A stretch of 64,000 bases of DNA from Procambarus clarkii. Lineage: Eukaryota > Arthropoda > Malacostraca > Decapoda > Cambaridae. The stretch is taken from assembly GCF_040958095.1 (NCBI RefSeq), contig NC_091234.1, positions 3,069,178 through 3,133,177 on the forward strand. Reading direction: 5' to 3'. Positions within the stretch are counted from its first letter, which is position 1, and the number at the start of each line of letters is the position of its first letter. Shown one piece after another: positions 45,997 through 57,555 of the stretch. Made by a program: the position numbers and the translations under genes. The notes beneath the pieces were generated by a model. The model had not been told where the DNA came from, made no database searches, and was given only the letters and a program-made list of their open reading frames with translations.

Positions 45997-48003
45997 TAGA
46001 AAGCATAATAGGACACCTCTTGCCCATATCTTCATCATTTGTAGAGTACCGGGTATAGAAATTTTTACATCCCTTTGTACTGCCTCGAAACATTTTGTTT
46101 CACTGTTCATGATTTAATTACTCCATTTAATTCTTATAATCTTATCTTACCCTATTATAATTGTAATTTCACACAGGATAGTTAAAGTTGACAGTCTAGC
46201 CACGTCATTTTGTCAATCTACCAACTCGTACATTGCTGCAGAAGGAGATTCTCTATATTTTGCTCTTCTTTAATTCATTCACAAAATTTAAACTCGCAGC
46301 ATTCCGTCATAACCCAGAAGTTGAAGTAGGAACCCTGATCCGTGCTACTAAGGCGGAACTGCTGACTCTCACTATTGAATAACACCTTTTTCCTCCTCAT
46401 GGAGTCACTAAAACTGACCTCCATAATATGATTCTAGATTTCCTGGTAGACAACGACCGATTCACATCGACGGCGCACGAACAATATTTAATTGCAGATA
46501 AGGCCGCCCTGACAGCCATAAAGTTGAAGATATAGTTAGCCAACATAGAACGTGAACGACAGAAGGAAGCTCTTCAGGTAGGAGAACGGGAAGCAGAAGC
46601 AGCCCTCCAAAAAGAACAACATGAACTCCAAATCGCTGAACAACGAGTTGCATTGGAACGTGAACGTGACCAAGAGAGACTAGAGCTCCGACGTCAAGAG
46701 CTTGTCTTTGAAACCTCCCACGTCACTCATCGCCAGGAAACAGAAGCTAAACTCCCGGTACATTTCAATGTTTTTCACGCCATTAAGTTAATGCCGCCTT
46801 TTGTAGAAACTGAGGTGGATGCATTATTTACCTCATTTAAGGCTCTAGCTAATCAACTCAGCTGACCTCAGGATCAGTGGTCTGTACTTCTCAAATGTCA
46901 TTTGACAGGTAGAGCTACCTTGATCCTCAGCTCTCTAGCTATAGAGACTGACTATCTTGTGTTGAAACAGAAGAGAGTTACATACGTAGATTTAGGAACA
47001 ACATCAAGTCTAGTGCTACTACGTATTTAGAATTCGCTTAAAATAAAAAAAGATATCTCATGAAGTGACTGGAATCAACCCAAATCAACACCTTTGCAGA
47101 TCTCCTCAACCTTATCTTGATGGAAGAATTCCTTCGTCGTGTTCCTACTCCTATACGTCGCTACCTTTCAGACAAAGGAGAGACCGACCTTGCTAAGTGT
47201 GCACAGCTGGATGACACCTATAGACTAATTCACCGATCGTCATCAGACATCTCCCAGTACGTCATCTTGGTCCAGTCCTGCTATAGTGAGTTCTGCTGAT
47301 GTGGACTACTCCGTATACTGCGGATACTGCAACGTGTATGGGCATTCCATAAAAATGTGTACCAATCCTCATTGTAAGTCCAGCAGTGAGGCCCACAAGC
47401 CCAACCACCTCCTCCTCAACCTCATAAACCAGTTATGAATATTCATGTGCCCCTTCTGATTTTTCTCTCTTCCACAGACACCTAACCCCGGATCTGTCTC
47501 TGCCAGCGGTGGAGATTCGGAGGGAAGGATACAAGTGAACATCTTGAGGAACACAGCTGCTCTAAAATCGATACTCATCAAAACAGCTGCACCCAACGTC
47601 CCCTACACCGGAGAAACTGTCCTCATCACTCACCTCACTGCAACCATTCCATACCATCTCGCTAGAGTCCACCTGGATTGCTCGTTCATTCGTGGTGAAG
47701 TCCAAGTCACCATCAGGGAGAATACTTTCCCCAGGATAGGAATTCAACTACTCCTGGGCAACGACTTTGCAGAAGATCAACATCCCACGACCCTCATCAT
47801 CAGTGTCAAACCACAGGTATTTGACTCTTCCATGGAAAACCCTGTCATGAAATACGTTGCAAAGGAGGTTCATTCGACCAACGATTCAGAGGACAATTCC
47901 CAGCAAGTCATGTTGACGACTCGTGCCAAAGCCACTCGACCGCAGCCAGAAGCTCCAGCTTTCCCTCAAGATTCTTAGGGCCTCCCACCGAATCTCAACT
48001 TAG
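45997..48003 (+). pseudogene. Ty3/gypsy gag-protease fragment (block unit 1)
   Basis: Plus strand: a coiled-coil-like charged segment (LERERDQERLELRRQELVFE), then a gag core (LPVHFNVFHAIKLMPPFVET), then EEFLRRVPTPIRRYLSDKGE, then a protease-like region (VNILRNTAALKSILIKTAAP, where RNTAA replaces the D-T/S-G-A active site, and GIQLLLGNDFA). Stops and frameshifts are frequent, for example TGA at 46863 and a deletion near 46965. It is a different gypsy family from 3812-11907. It ends at the CR1 insertion at 48004. Confidence 0.82.
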
Positions 48004-48258
48004 GAACATAAGAACAAAGGCAACTGCAGAAGGCCTATTGGCCCATACGAGAGAGCTCCTATTTATAACCACCCAATCCCACTCATATACTTGTCCAACC
48101 CGCGCTTGAAACAATCGAGGGACCCCACCTCCAGCACGTTACGCGGTAATTGGTTCCACAAATCAACAACCCTGTTACTGAACCAGTATTTACCCAAGTC
48201 TTTCCTAAATCTAAACTTATCTAATTTATACCCATTGTTTCGTGTTCTGTCTTGTGTT

Positions 48259-50963
48259 GAACATAAGAACATAAGAACAAAGGTAACTGCAGAAGGCCTA
48301 TTGGCCCATACGAGGCAGCTCCTATTCTATAACCTTCCAATCCCACTCATATACTTGTCCAACCCGTGCTTGAAACAATCGAGGGACCCCACCTCCACAA
48401 TGTTACGCGGCAATTGGTTCCACAAATCAACAACCCTGTTACTGAACCAGTATTTACCCAAGTCTTTCCTAAATCTAAACTTATCCAATTTATATCCATT
48501 GTTTCGTGTTCTGTCCTGTGTTGATACTTTTAATACCCTATTAATATCCCCCCGGTTATGTCCATTCATCCACTTGTAAGCCTCTATCATGTCACCCCTA
48601 ACTCTTCGCCTTTCCAGTGAATGCAACTTAAGCTTTGTTAATCTTTCTTCATATGAAAGATTTCTAATTTGGGGAATTAACTTAGTCATCCTACGCTGGA
48701 CACGTTCAAGTGAATTTATATCCATTCTATAATATGGCGACCAAAACTGAACTGCATAATCTAAATGGGGCCTAACTAGAGCAAGATATAGCTTGAGAAC
48801 CACACCAGGTGTCTTGTTACTAACGCTGCGATTAATAAATCCAAGTGTCCGATTTGCCTTATTACGAACATTTATGCATTGATCCTTTTGTTTTAAATTC
48901 TTACTAATCATAACTCCCAGATCCCTTTCGCAATCCGACTTCGCAATCACAACACCATCTAGCTCGTATCTTGTAACTCTATCATCATTACCTAACCTCA
49001 GAACTTTACATTTATCAGCATTAAACTGCATCTGCCAATCCTTTGACCATTTCAAAACCCTATCTAGATCAACTTGAAGTGATAGTGAGTCCTCCTCCGA
49101 ATTAATTTCCCTACCGATTTTCGTATCATCGGCAAATTTGCAAATGTTGCTACTCAAACCTGAATCTAAATCATTTATATATATTATAAACAACAGAGGT
49201 CCCAGGACAGAGCCTTGAGGCACTCCACTTACAACATTTTCCCACTCTGACTTGATTCCATTTATACTAACTCTCTGTTTCCTTTGGTATAGCCATGCCC
49301 TAATCCAGCTTAATATAGCACCCCCAATACCATGAGACTCTATTTTTTTAATCAGTCTTTCATGTGGCACTGTATCAAAAGCTTTGCTAAAGTCAAGGTA
49401 TACAACATCGCAATCCTTACCACTATCAACTGCCTCAACAATGCTAGAATAAAAAGATAACAAATTTGTTAAACATGAACGGCCATTTATAAAACCATGT
49501 TGCGACTCAATTATTAATTTATGTTTTTCAAGATGAAGACGAATTTTATTTGCTATTATAGATTCGAGTAACTTTCCCACAATAGACGTTAGGCTAATTG
49601 GTCGATAGTTAGACGCAAGTGATCTATCTCCTTTCTTAAAAACTGGTATCACATTAGCAACTTTCCAAAACTCTGGCACTCTGCCTGACTCTATTGATTT
49701 ATTAAATATGGTTGACAGTGGGTCACAAAGCTCCTCTTTGCATTCTTTAAGCACCCTAGCAAACACTTCATCCGGCCCTGGGGATTTGTTTGGTTTGAGT
49801 TTTACTATTTGTTTAAGAACATCCTCCCTGGTAACTGCTAAACTCGTCAACCTGTCCTCGTCCCCACCCACATAGACTTGTTCGGCTGAAGGCATATTGT
49901 TAAGTTCCTCTTTAGTAAATACAGATACAAAATATTTATTAAAAATACTACTCATCTCTTCATCACTATCTGTTATTTGACCTGTCTCAGTTTTTAATGG
50001 ACCTATCCTTTCCCTAGTCTTAGTACGATATAACTGAAAAAACCCTTTAGGATTTGTCTTTGCTTGCCCTGCTATGCGAACTTCATAGTTTCTTTTTGCT
50101 TTCCTTATCTCTTTTTTAACATTTCTAACCAGTTGTACGAATTCCTGTTCTAAAGTGACCTCCCCATTTTTAATCCTCTTGTACCAAGCTCTCTTTTTAC
50201 CTATAAGGTTCTTCAAATTCTTTGTTATCCAGTTTGGGTCATTAGTATACGATCTATTCAATTTGTATGGTATACTACGTTCCTGTGCTTTGTTTAGAAT
50301 ATTCTTAAATAAGTTATATATTGAATCCACATCGAAATCCCCATTTAAGTCACCTATCGCTGGGTTCATGTCTCGCTTCAAGACCGGCCCACACCCCATA
50401 CCCAAGCCTTTCCAATCAATTTGACCCAAAAAATTTCTTAGGCTATTAAAATCAGCTTTTCGAAAATCTGGCACTTTAACAGAATTTTCTCCTACTGGTC
50501 TATTCCATTCTATGCTAAATCTGATTTCTTTGTGATCACTGCTCCCTAGCTCACTCCCTATTTCGATGTCATTAATTTGCGTTTCCCTGTTAGTTAACAC
50601 TAAATCTAAAATATTATTTTCCCGTGTTGGTTCCTTAATGTGTTGCGTAAGAAAGCAATCGTCAATTAATTCTAGAAAATCTTCTGCTTCACTATTCCCT
50701 GTTTTGTTCAACCAGTTTATTCCGCTAAAATTAAAGTCACCCATGACATAAATACTGTTAGATCTAGATGCTCTAGATATTTCATCCCATAGATGCTTTG
50801 CTTCCATTCTGTCTAAATTTGGTGGCCTATATATTACTCCTATTATAATATTATTAGCTTTTTCGTTTAATTCAATCCAAATAGTTTCTGTGTGTGGCAC
50901 TGTTTTGATTCCCTCTTTGAGACTACATTTCAAATTGTCCCTAACATATATGGCTACTCCACT
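48259..50963 (-). mobile_element. Nested CR1-like copy, 5'-truncated
   Basis: It begins (3' end) with two GAACATAAG terminal repeats and the shared module. It is inserted at TGTTGATAC of the unit-2 CR1, leaving a 2-4 bp duplication (TTGA). The 5' truncation is within the endonuclease at VAIYVRDNLK. Confidence 0.88.
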
Positions 50964-51197
50964 TGATACTTTCAACACCCTACCAATATCCCCCCTGTTA
51001 TGTCCATTCACCCACTTGTAAACCTCTATCATGTCACCCCTAACTCTTCGCCTTTCCAGTGAATGCAACTTAAGCTTTGTTAATCTTTCTTCATATGAAA
51101 GATTTCTAATTTGGGGAATTAACTTAGTCATCCTACGCTGGACACGTTCAAGTGAATTTATATCCATTCTATAATAGCGACCAAAACTGAACTGCAT
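48327..51197 (-). CDS. CR1-like ORF2, 956-aa fused reading frame
   Basis: The N-terminal ~78 residues come from the RT thumb of the older CR1 (MDINSLERVQRRMTKLIPQI through GRVLKVS). From SGVAIYVRDNLK onward the frame is the nested copy: endonuclease motifs GDFNFSGINW and SSDHKEIRF, RT with DFSKAFDTV, GVPQGSVLGP and FADD, and the thumb to the stop at 48327. The in-frame join is a chance result of nesting. The nested copy lacks the first ~100 residues of the endonuclease (TETWMN region), so it is probably inactive although its frame has no stops. Confidence 0.85.
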   Translation of the reverse strand: MQFSFGRYYRMDINSLERVQRRMTKLIPQIRNLSYEERLTKLKLHSLERRRVRGDMIEVYKWVNGHNRGDIGRVLKVSSGVAIYVRDNLKCSLKEGIKTVPHTETIWIELNEKANNIIIGVIYRPPNLDRMEAKHLWDEISRASRSNSIYVMGDFNFSGINWLNKTGNSEAEDFLELIDDCFLTQHIKEPTRENNILDLVLTNRETQINDIEIGSELGSSDHKEIRFSIEWNRPVGENSVKVPDFRKADFNSLRNFLGQIDWKGLGMGCGPVLKRDMNPAIGDLNGDFDVDSIYNLFKNILNKAQERSIPYKLNRSYTNDPNWITKNLKNLIGKKRAWYKRIKNGEVTLEQEFVQLVRNVKKEIRKAKRNYEVRIAGQAKTNPKGFFQLYRTKTRERIGPLKTETGQITDSDEEMSSIFNKYFVSVFTKEELNNMPSAEQVYVGGDEDRLTSLAVTREDVLKQIVKLKPNKSPGPDEVFARVLKECKEELCDPLSTIFNKSIESGRVPEFWKVANVIPVFKKGDRSLASNYRPISLTSIVGKLLESIIANKIRLHLEKHKLIIESQHGFINGRSCLTNLLSFYSSIVEAVDSGKDCDVVYLDFSKAFDTVPHERLIKKIESHGIGGAILSWIRAWLYQRKQRVSINGIKSEWENVVSGVPQGSVLGPLLFIIYINDLDSGLSSNICKFADDTKIGREINSEEDSLSLQVDLDRVLKWSKDWQMQFNADKCKVLRLGNDDRVTRYELDGVVIAKSDCERDLGVMISKNLKQKDQCINVRNKANRTLGFINRSVSNKTPGVVLKLYLALVRPHLDYAVQFWSPYYRMDINSLERVQRRMTKLIPQIRNLSYEERLTKLKLHSLERRRVRGDMIEAYKWMNGHNRGDINRVLKVSTQDRTRNNGYKLDKFRFRKDLGKYWFSNRVVDLWNQLPRNIVEVGSLDCFKHGLDKYMSGIGRL

Positions 51198-52388
51198 AAT
51201 CTAAATGGGGCCTAACTAGAGCAACATATAGCTTGAGAACCACACCAGGTGTCTTGTTACTAACGATTAATAAATCCAAGTGTCCGATTTCCCTTATTAC
51301 GAACATTTATGCATTGATCCTTTTGTTTTAAATTCTTACTAATCATAACTCCCAGATCCCTTACGCAATCCGACTTCGCAATCTCAACACCATCTAGCTC
51401 GTATCTTGTAACTCTATCATCATTACCTAACCACAGAACTTTACATTTATCAGCATTAAACTGCATCTGCCAGTCCTTTGACCATTTCAAAACCCTATCT
51501 AGATCAACTTGAAGTGATAGTGAGTCCTCCTCCGAATTAATTTTCCTACCGATTTTCGTATCATCGGCAAATTTGCAAATGTTGCTACTCAAACCTTAAT
51601 CTAAATCATTTATATATATTATAAACAACAGAGGTCCCAGGACAGAGCCTTGAGGCACTCCACTTACAACATTTTTCTACTCAGACTTGATTCCATTTAT
51701 ACTAACTCTCTGTTTCCTTTGGTATAGCCATGCCCTAATCTAGCTTAATATAGCACCCCCAATACCATGAGACTCTAGCTTTTTAATCAGTCTTTCATGT
51801 GGCACTGTATCAAAAGCTTTGCTAAAGTCAAGGTACACAACATCACAATCCTTACCACTATCAACTGCCTCAACTATGCTAGAATAAAAAGATAACAAAT
51901 TTGTTAAACATGAACGGCCATTTATAAAACCATATTGTGACTCAATTATAAATTTATGTTTTTCAAGATGAAGACGCATTTTATTTGCTATTATAGATTC
52001 GAGTAACTTTCCCACAATAGACGTTAGGCTAATTGGTTGATAGTTAGACGCAAGTGATCTATCTCCTTTCTTAAAAACTGGTATCACATTAGCAACTTTC
52101 CAAAACACTGACACTCTGCCTGACTCTATTGATTTATTAAATATGGTTGACAGTGGGTCACAAAGCTCCTCTTTGCATTCTTTAAGCACCCTGGCAAACA
52201 CTTCATCCGGCCCTGGGGATTTGTTTGGTTTGAGTTTTACTATTTGTTTAAGAACATCCTCCCTGGTAACTGCTAAACTCGTCAACCTGTCCTCGTCCCC
52301 ACCCACATAGACTTGTTCGGCTGAAGGCATATTGTTAAGTTCCTCTTTAGTAAATACAGATACAAAATATTTATTAAAAATACTACTC

Positions 52389-52648
52389 GTGTGCAGGCGA
52401 TGAGTCACAATAACGTGGCTGAAGTATGAAGTATGTATGAAGTAAGACCAGACCACACACTAGAAGTTGAAGGGACGACGACGTTTCGGTCCGTCCTGGA
52501 CCATTCTCAAGTCGATTGTGATGAGGACAGGTAGGAACAGGCAATAAATAGGCAAGAGAGAGCTGAGGAGGAAAGTAAGGTGTAGGGGATAGTAGTAATA
52601 ATGAGAACTGCAGAAGGCCTATTGGTCCATACGAGGCAGCTTCTATTA
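52389..52648 (-). mobile_element. Short non-autonomous element, hammerhead-like, copy in unit 2
   Basis: 260 bp with ACTACTC on both sides (52382-52388, 52649-52655), in the same position in CR1 as unit 1. It is longer than the unit-1 copy by a local GAAGTATGAA duplication near 52425. It carries the shared module and the TTGAGAAT core. Confidence 0.8.
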
Positions 52649-53053
52649 ACTACTCATCTCTTCATCACTATCTGTTATTTGACCTGTCTCAGTTTTTAAT
52701 GGACCTATCCTTTCCCTAGTCTTAGTACGATATAACTGAAAAAAACATTTAGGATTTGTCTTTGCTTGCCCTGCTATGCGAACTTCATAGTTTCTTTTTG
52801 CTTTCCTTATCTCTTTTTTAACATTTCTAACCAGTTGTACGAATTCCTGTTCTAAAGTGTCCTCCCCATTTTTAATCCTTTTGTACCAAGCTCTCTTTTT
52901 ACCTATAAGGTTCTTCAAATTCTTTGTTATCCACTTTGGGTCATTAGTATTCGATCTATTCAATTTGTATGGTATACTACGTTCCTGTGCTTTGTTTAGG
53001 ATATTCTTAAATAAGTTATACATTGAATCCACATCGAAATCCCCATTTAAGTC

Positions 53054-53255
53054 GTTGACCAGACCACACACTAGAAATTGAAGGGACGACGACGTTTCGG
53101 TCCGTCCTGGACTATTCTCAAGTCGATTGTGTCCATTCAAGTCCATTCACAATCGACATGAGAATGGTCCAGGACGGACCGAAACGTCGTCGTCCCTTCA
53201 ATTTCTAGTGTGTGGACTGGTCAACATACTTCAGCCACGTTATTGTGACTCATCG
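53054..53255. mobile_element. Inverted dimer of the short hammerhead-like element
   Basis: A 202-bp insertion made of two oppositely oriented partial copies of the same element, arms about 53054-53131 and 53147-53223. It is flanked by CCCCATTTAAGTC (53041-53053 and 53256-53268), a 13-bp target duplication. It is present in unit 2 only. Confidence 0.85.
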
Positions 53256-53579
53256 CCCCATTTAAGTCACCTATCGCTGGGTTCATGTCTCGCTCCAAGA
53301 CCGGCCCACACCCCATACCCAAGACTTTCCAATCAATTTGACCCAAAAAATTTCTTAGGCTATTAAAATCAGCTTTTAGAAAATCTGGCACTTTAACAGA
53401 ATTTTCTCCTACTGGTCTATTCCATTCTATGCTAAATCTGATTTCTTTGTGATCACTGTTCCCTAGCTCACTCCCTATTTCGATGTCAATAATTTGTGTT
53501 TCCCTGTTAGTTAACACTAAATCTAAAATATTATTTTCCCGTGTTGGTTCCTTAATGTGTTTCGTAAGAAAGCAATCAT

Positions 53580-55603
53580 AGAAAGCATAATAGGACACCT
53601 CTTGCCCTTATCTTCATCATTTGTAAAGTACCGGGTATAGAAATTTTTACATCCCTTTGTACTGCCTCGAAACATTTTGTTTCACTGTTCCTGATTTAAT
53701 TACTCCATTTAATTCTTATAATCTTATCTTACCTTATTATAATTGTAATTACACACAGGATAGTTAAAGTTGACAGTCTTGCCACGTCATTTTGTCAATC
53801 TACCAACTCGTACATTGGTTCACTTGCAGAAGGAGATTCTTTATATTTTGCTCTTCTTTAATTCATTCACAAAATTTAAACTCGCAGCATTCCGTCATAA
53901 CCCAAAAGATGAAGTAGGAACCCTGATCCGTGCTACTAAGGCTGAACTGCTGACTCCCACTATTGAATAACACCTTTTTCCTCCTCATGGAGCCACTAAA
54001 ACTGACCTCCATAATATGATTCTAGATTTCCTGGTAGACAACGACCGATTCACATCGACGGCGCACGAACAATATTTAATTGCAGATAAGGCCGCCCTGA
54101 GAGCCATAAAGTTGAAGATATAGTTAGCCAACATAGAACGTGAACGACAGAAGGAAGCTCTTCAGGTTGGAAAACGGGAAGCAGAAGCAGCCCTCCAAAA
54201 AGAACAACATGAACTTAAACTCCAAATCGCTGAACAACGAGTTGCATTGGAACGTGAACGTGACCAAGAGAGACTAGAGCTCCGACGTCAAGAGCTTGTC
54301 TTTGAAACCTCCCACGGCACTCATCGCCAGGAAACAGAAGCTAAACTCCCGGTACATTTCAATGTTTCTCACGCCATTAAGTTAATGCCGCGTTTTGTAG
54401 AAACTGAGGTGGATGCATTATTTACCTCATTTAAGGCTCTAGCTAATCAACTCAGCTGACCTCAGGATCAGTGGTCTGTACTTCTCAAATCTCATTTGAC
54501 AGGTAGAGCTACCTTGATCCTCAGCTCTCTAGCTACAGAGACTGACTATCTTGTGTTGAAACAGGTAGTGCTTGATGCCTACCTTCTATCAGAAGAGAGT
54601 TACATACGTAGATTTAGGAACAACATCAAGTCTAGTGCTACTACGTATTTAGAATTCGCTTAAAATAAAAAAAAGATATCTCATGAAGTGACTGGAATCA
54701 ACCCAAATCAACACCTTTGCAGATCTCCTCAACCTTATCTTGATGGAAGAATTCCTTCGTCGTGTTCCTACTCCTATACGTCGCTACCTTTCAGACAAAG
54801 GAGAGACCGACCTTACTAAGTGTGCACAGCTGGATGACACCTATAGACTAATTCACCGATCGTCATCAGACATCTCCCAGTACGTCATCTTGGTCCAGTC
54901 CTGCTATAGTGAGTTCTGCTGATGTGGACTACTCCTTATACTGCAGATACTGCAACGTGTATGGGCATTCCATAAAAATGTGTACCAATCCTCATTGTAA
55001 GTCCAGCAGTGAGGCCCACAAGCCTAAACCAGTTATGAATATTCATGTGCCCCTTCTGATTTTTCTCTCTTCCACAGACACCTAACCCCGGATCTGTCTC
55101 TGCCAGCGGTGGAGATTCGGAGGGAAGGATACAAGTGAACATCTTGAGGAACACAGCTGCTCTACAATCGATACTCCTCAAAACAGCTGCACCCAACGTC
55201 CCCTACACCGGAGAAACTGTCCTCATCACTCACCTCAATGCAACCATTCCATACCCTCTCGCTAGAGTCCACCTGGATTGCTCGTTCATTCGTGGTGAAG
55301 TCCAAGTCACCATCAGGGAGAATACTTTCCCCAGGATATGAATTCAACTACTCCTGGGCAACGACTTTGCAGAAGATCAACATCCCACGACCCTCATCAT
55401 CAGTGTCAAACCACAGGTATTTGACTCTTCCATGGAAAACCCTGTTATGAAATACGTTGCAAAGGAGGTTCATTCGACCAACGATTCAGAGGACAATTCC
55501 CAGCAAGTCATGTTGACGACTCGTGCCAAAGCCACTCGACCGCAGCCAGAAGCTCCAGCTTTCCCTCAAGATTCTTAGGGCCTCCCACCGAATCTCAACT
55601 TAA
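53580..55603 (+). pseudogene. Ty3/gypsy gag-protease fragment (block unit 2)
   Basis: A near-identical duplicate of 45997-48003 with the same gag and protease segments (RNTAALQSILLKTAAP). It retains the CAGGTAGTGCTTGATGCC segment (about 54564) that unit 1 lacks, and has a stop at 55339 where unit 1 is open. It ends at the CR1 3' end at 55604, the same junction as 48003/48004. Confidence 0.82.
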
Positions 55604-57294
55604 GAACATAAGAACAAAGGCAACTGCAGAAGGACTATTGGCCCATACGAGGCAGCTCCTATTTATAACCACCCAATCCCACTCATATACTTGTCCAACC
55701 CGCGCTTGAAACAATCGAGGGACCCCACCTCCAGCACGTTACGCGGTAATTGGTTCCACAAATCAACAACCCTGTTACTGAACCAGTATTTACCCAAGTC
55801 TTTCCTAAATCTAAACTTATCCAATTTATACCCATTGTTTCGTGTTCTGTCTTGTGTTGATACTTTCAACACCCTACCAATATCCCCCCTGTTATGTCCA
55901 TTCACCCACTTGTAAACCTTTATCATGTCACCACTAACTCTTTGCCTTTCCAGTGAATGCAACTTAAGCTTTGTTAATCTTTCTTCATATGAAAGATTTC
56001 TAATTATTAACTTAACTAATTAACTTAGTCATCCTACGCTGGACACGTTCAAGTGAATTTATATCCATTCTATAATATGGCGACCAAAACTGAACGGCAT
56101 AATCTAAATGGGGCCTAACTAGAGTAAGATATAGCTTGAGAACCACACCAGGTGTCTTGTTACTAACGATGCGATTAATAAATCCAAGTGTCCGATTTCC
56201 CTTATTACGAACATTTATGCATTGATCCTTTTGTTTTAAATTCTTACTAATCATAACTCCCAGATCCCTTACGCAATCCGACTTCGCAATCTCAACACCA
56301 TCTAGCTCGTATCTTGTAACTCTATCATCATTACCTAACCTCAGAACTTTACATTTATCAGCATTAAACTGCATCTGCCAATCCTTTGACCATTTCAAAA
56401 CCCTATCTAGATCAACTTGAAGTGATAGTGAGTCCTCCTCCGAATTAATTTTCCTACCGATTTTCGTATCATCGGCAAATTTGCAAATGTTGCTACTCAA
56501 ACCTTAATCTAAATCATTTATATATATTATAAACAACAGAGGTCCCAGGACAGAGCCTTGAGGCACTCCACTTACAACATTTTTCTACTCTGACTTGATT
56601 CCATTTATACTAACTCTCTGTTTCCTTTGGTATAGCCATGCCCTAATCCAGCTTAATATAGCACCCCCAATACCATGAGACTATCTTTTTAATCAGTCTT
56701 TCATGTGGCACTGTATCAAAAGCTTTGCTAAAGTCAAGGTACACAACATCACAATCCTTACCACTATCAACTGCCTCAACTATGCTAGAATAAAAAGATA
56801 ACAAATTTGTTAAACATGAACGGCCATTTATAAAACCATGTTGTGACTCAATTATAAATTTATGTTTTTCAAGATGAAGACGCATTTTATTTGCTATTAT
56901 AGATTCGAGTAACTTTCCAACAATAGACGTTAGGCTAATTGGTTGATAGTTAGACGCAAGTGATCTATCTCCTTTCTTAAAAACTGGTATCACATTAGCA
57001 ACTTTCCAAAACACTGACACTCTGCCTGACTCCATTGATTTATTAAATATGGTTGACAGTGGGTCACAAAGCTCCTCTTTGCATTCTTTAAGCACCCTGG
57101 CAAACACTTCATCCGGCCCTGGGGATTTGTTTGGTTTGAGTTTTACTATTTGTTTAAGAACATCCTCCCTGGTAACTGCTAAACTCGTCAACCTGTCCTC
57201 GTCCCCACCCACATAGACTTGTTCGGCTGAAGGCATATTGTTAAGTTCCTCTTTAGTAAATACAGATACAAAATATTTATTAAAAATACTACTC
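55604..57294 (-). pseudogene. CR1-like ORF2 RT (block unit 3, partial)
   Basis: The same CR1 junction and diagnostic variants (CCAGCACGTTACG) as units 1 and 2, but uninterrupted. Thumb, FADD (SSNICKFADDTKIG), the stop at about 56504 shared with unit 2, and NKSPGPDEV are present; frameshifts lie near 56690 and 55990. It ends at the ACTACTC site occupied by the short element. Confidence 0.87.
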
Positions 57295-57554
57295 GTGTGC
57301 AGGCGATGAGTCACAATAACGTGGCTGAAGTATGAAGTATGTAGGAAGTAAGACCAGACCACACACTAGAAGTTGAAGGGACGACGACGTTTCGGTCCGT
57401 CCTGGACCATTCTCAAGTCGATTGTGATGAGAACAGGTAGGAACAGGCAATAAATAGGCAAGAGAGAGCTGAGGAGGAAAGTAAGGTGTAGGGGATAGTA
57501 GTAATAATGAGAACTGCAGAAGGCCTATTGGCCCATACGAGGCAGCTTCTATTA
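57295..57554 (-). mobile_element. Short non-autonomous element, copy in unit 3
   Basis: As in units 1 and 2, with left ACTACTC at 57288-57294. The right flank is lost because another CR1 copy starts at 57556. Confidence 0.78.
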
Positions 57555-57555
57555 A

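Larger units (their letters stand above)
48004..53579 (-). pseudogene. CR1-like ORF2 (block unit 2), interrupted three times
   Basis: The same truncated CR1 as unit 1, in pieces: 3' end 48004-48260; a younger CR1 nested at 48259-50963; RT 50963-52388; the short element 52389-52648; endonuclease 52649-53053; a foldback insertion 53054-53255; endonuclease 53269-53579. The RT keeps FADD, but a stop follows SSNICKF's upstream GL (TAA near 51597), and there are further stops. The 5' end is cut at the same position as unit 1 and joins the same gypsy fragment. Confidence 0.88.
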
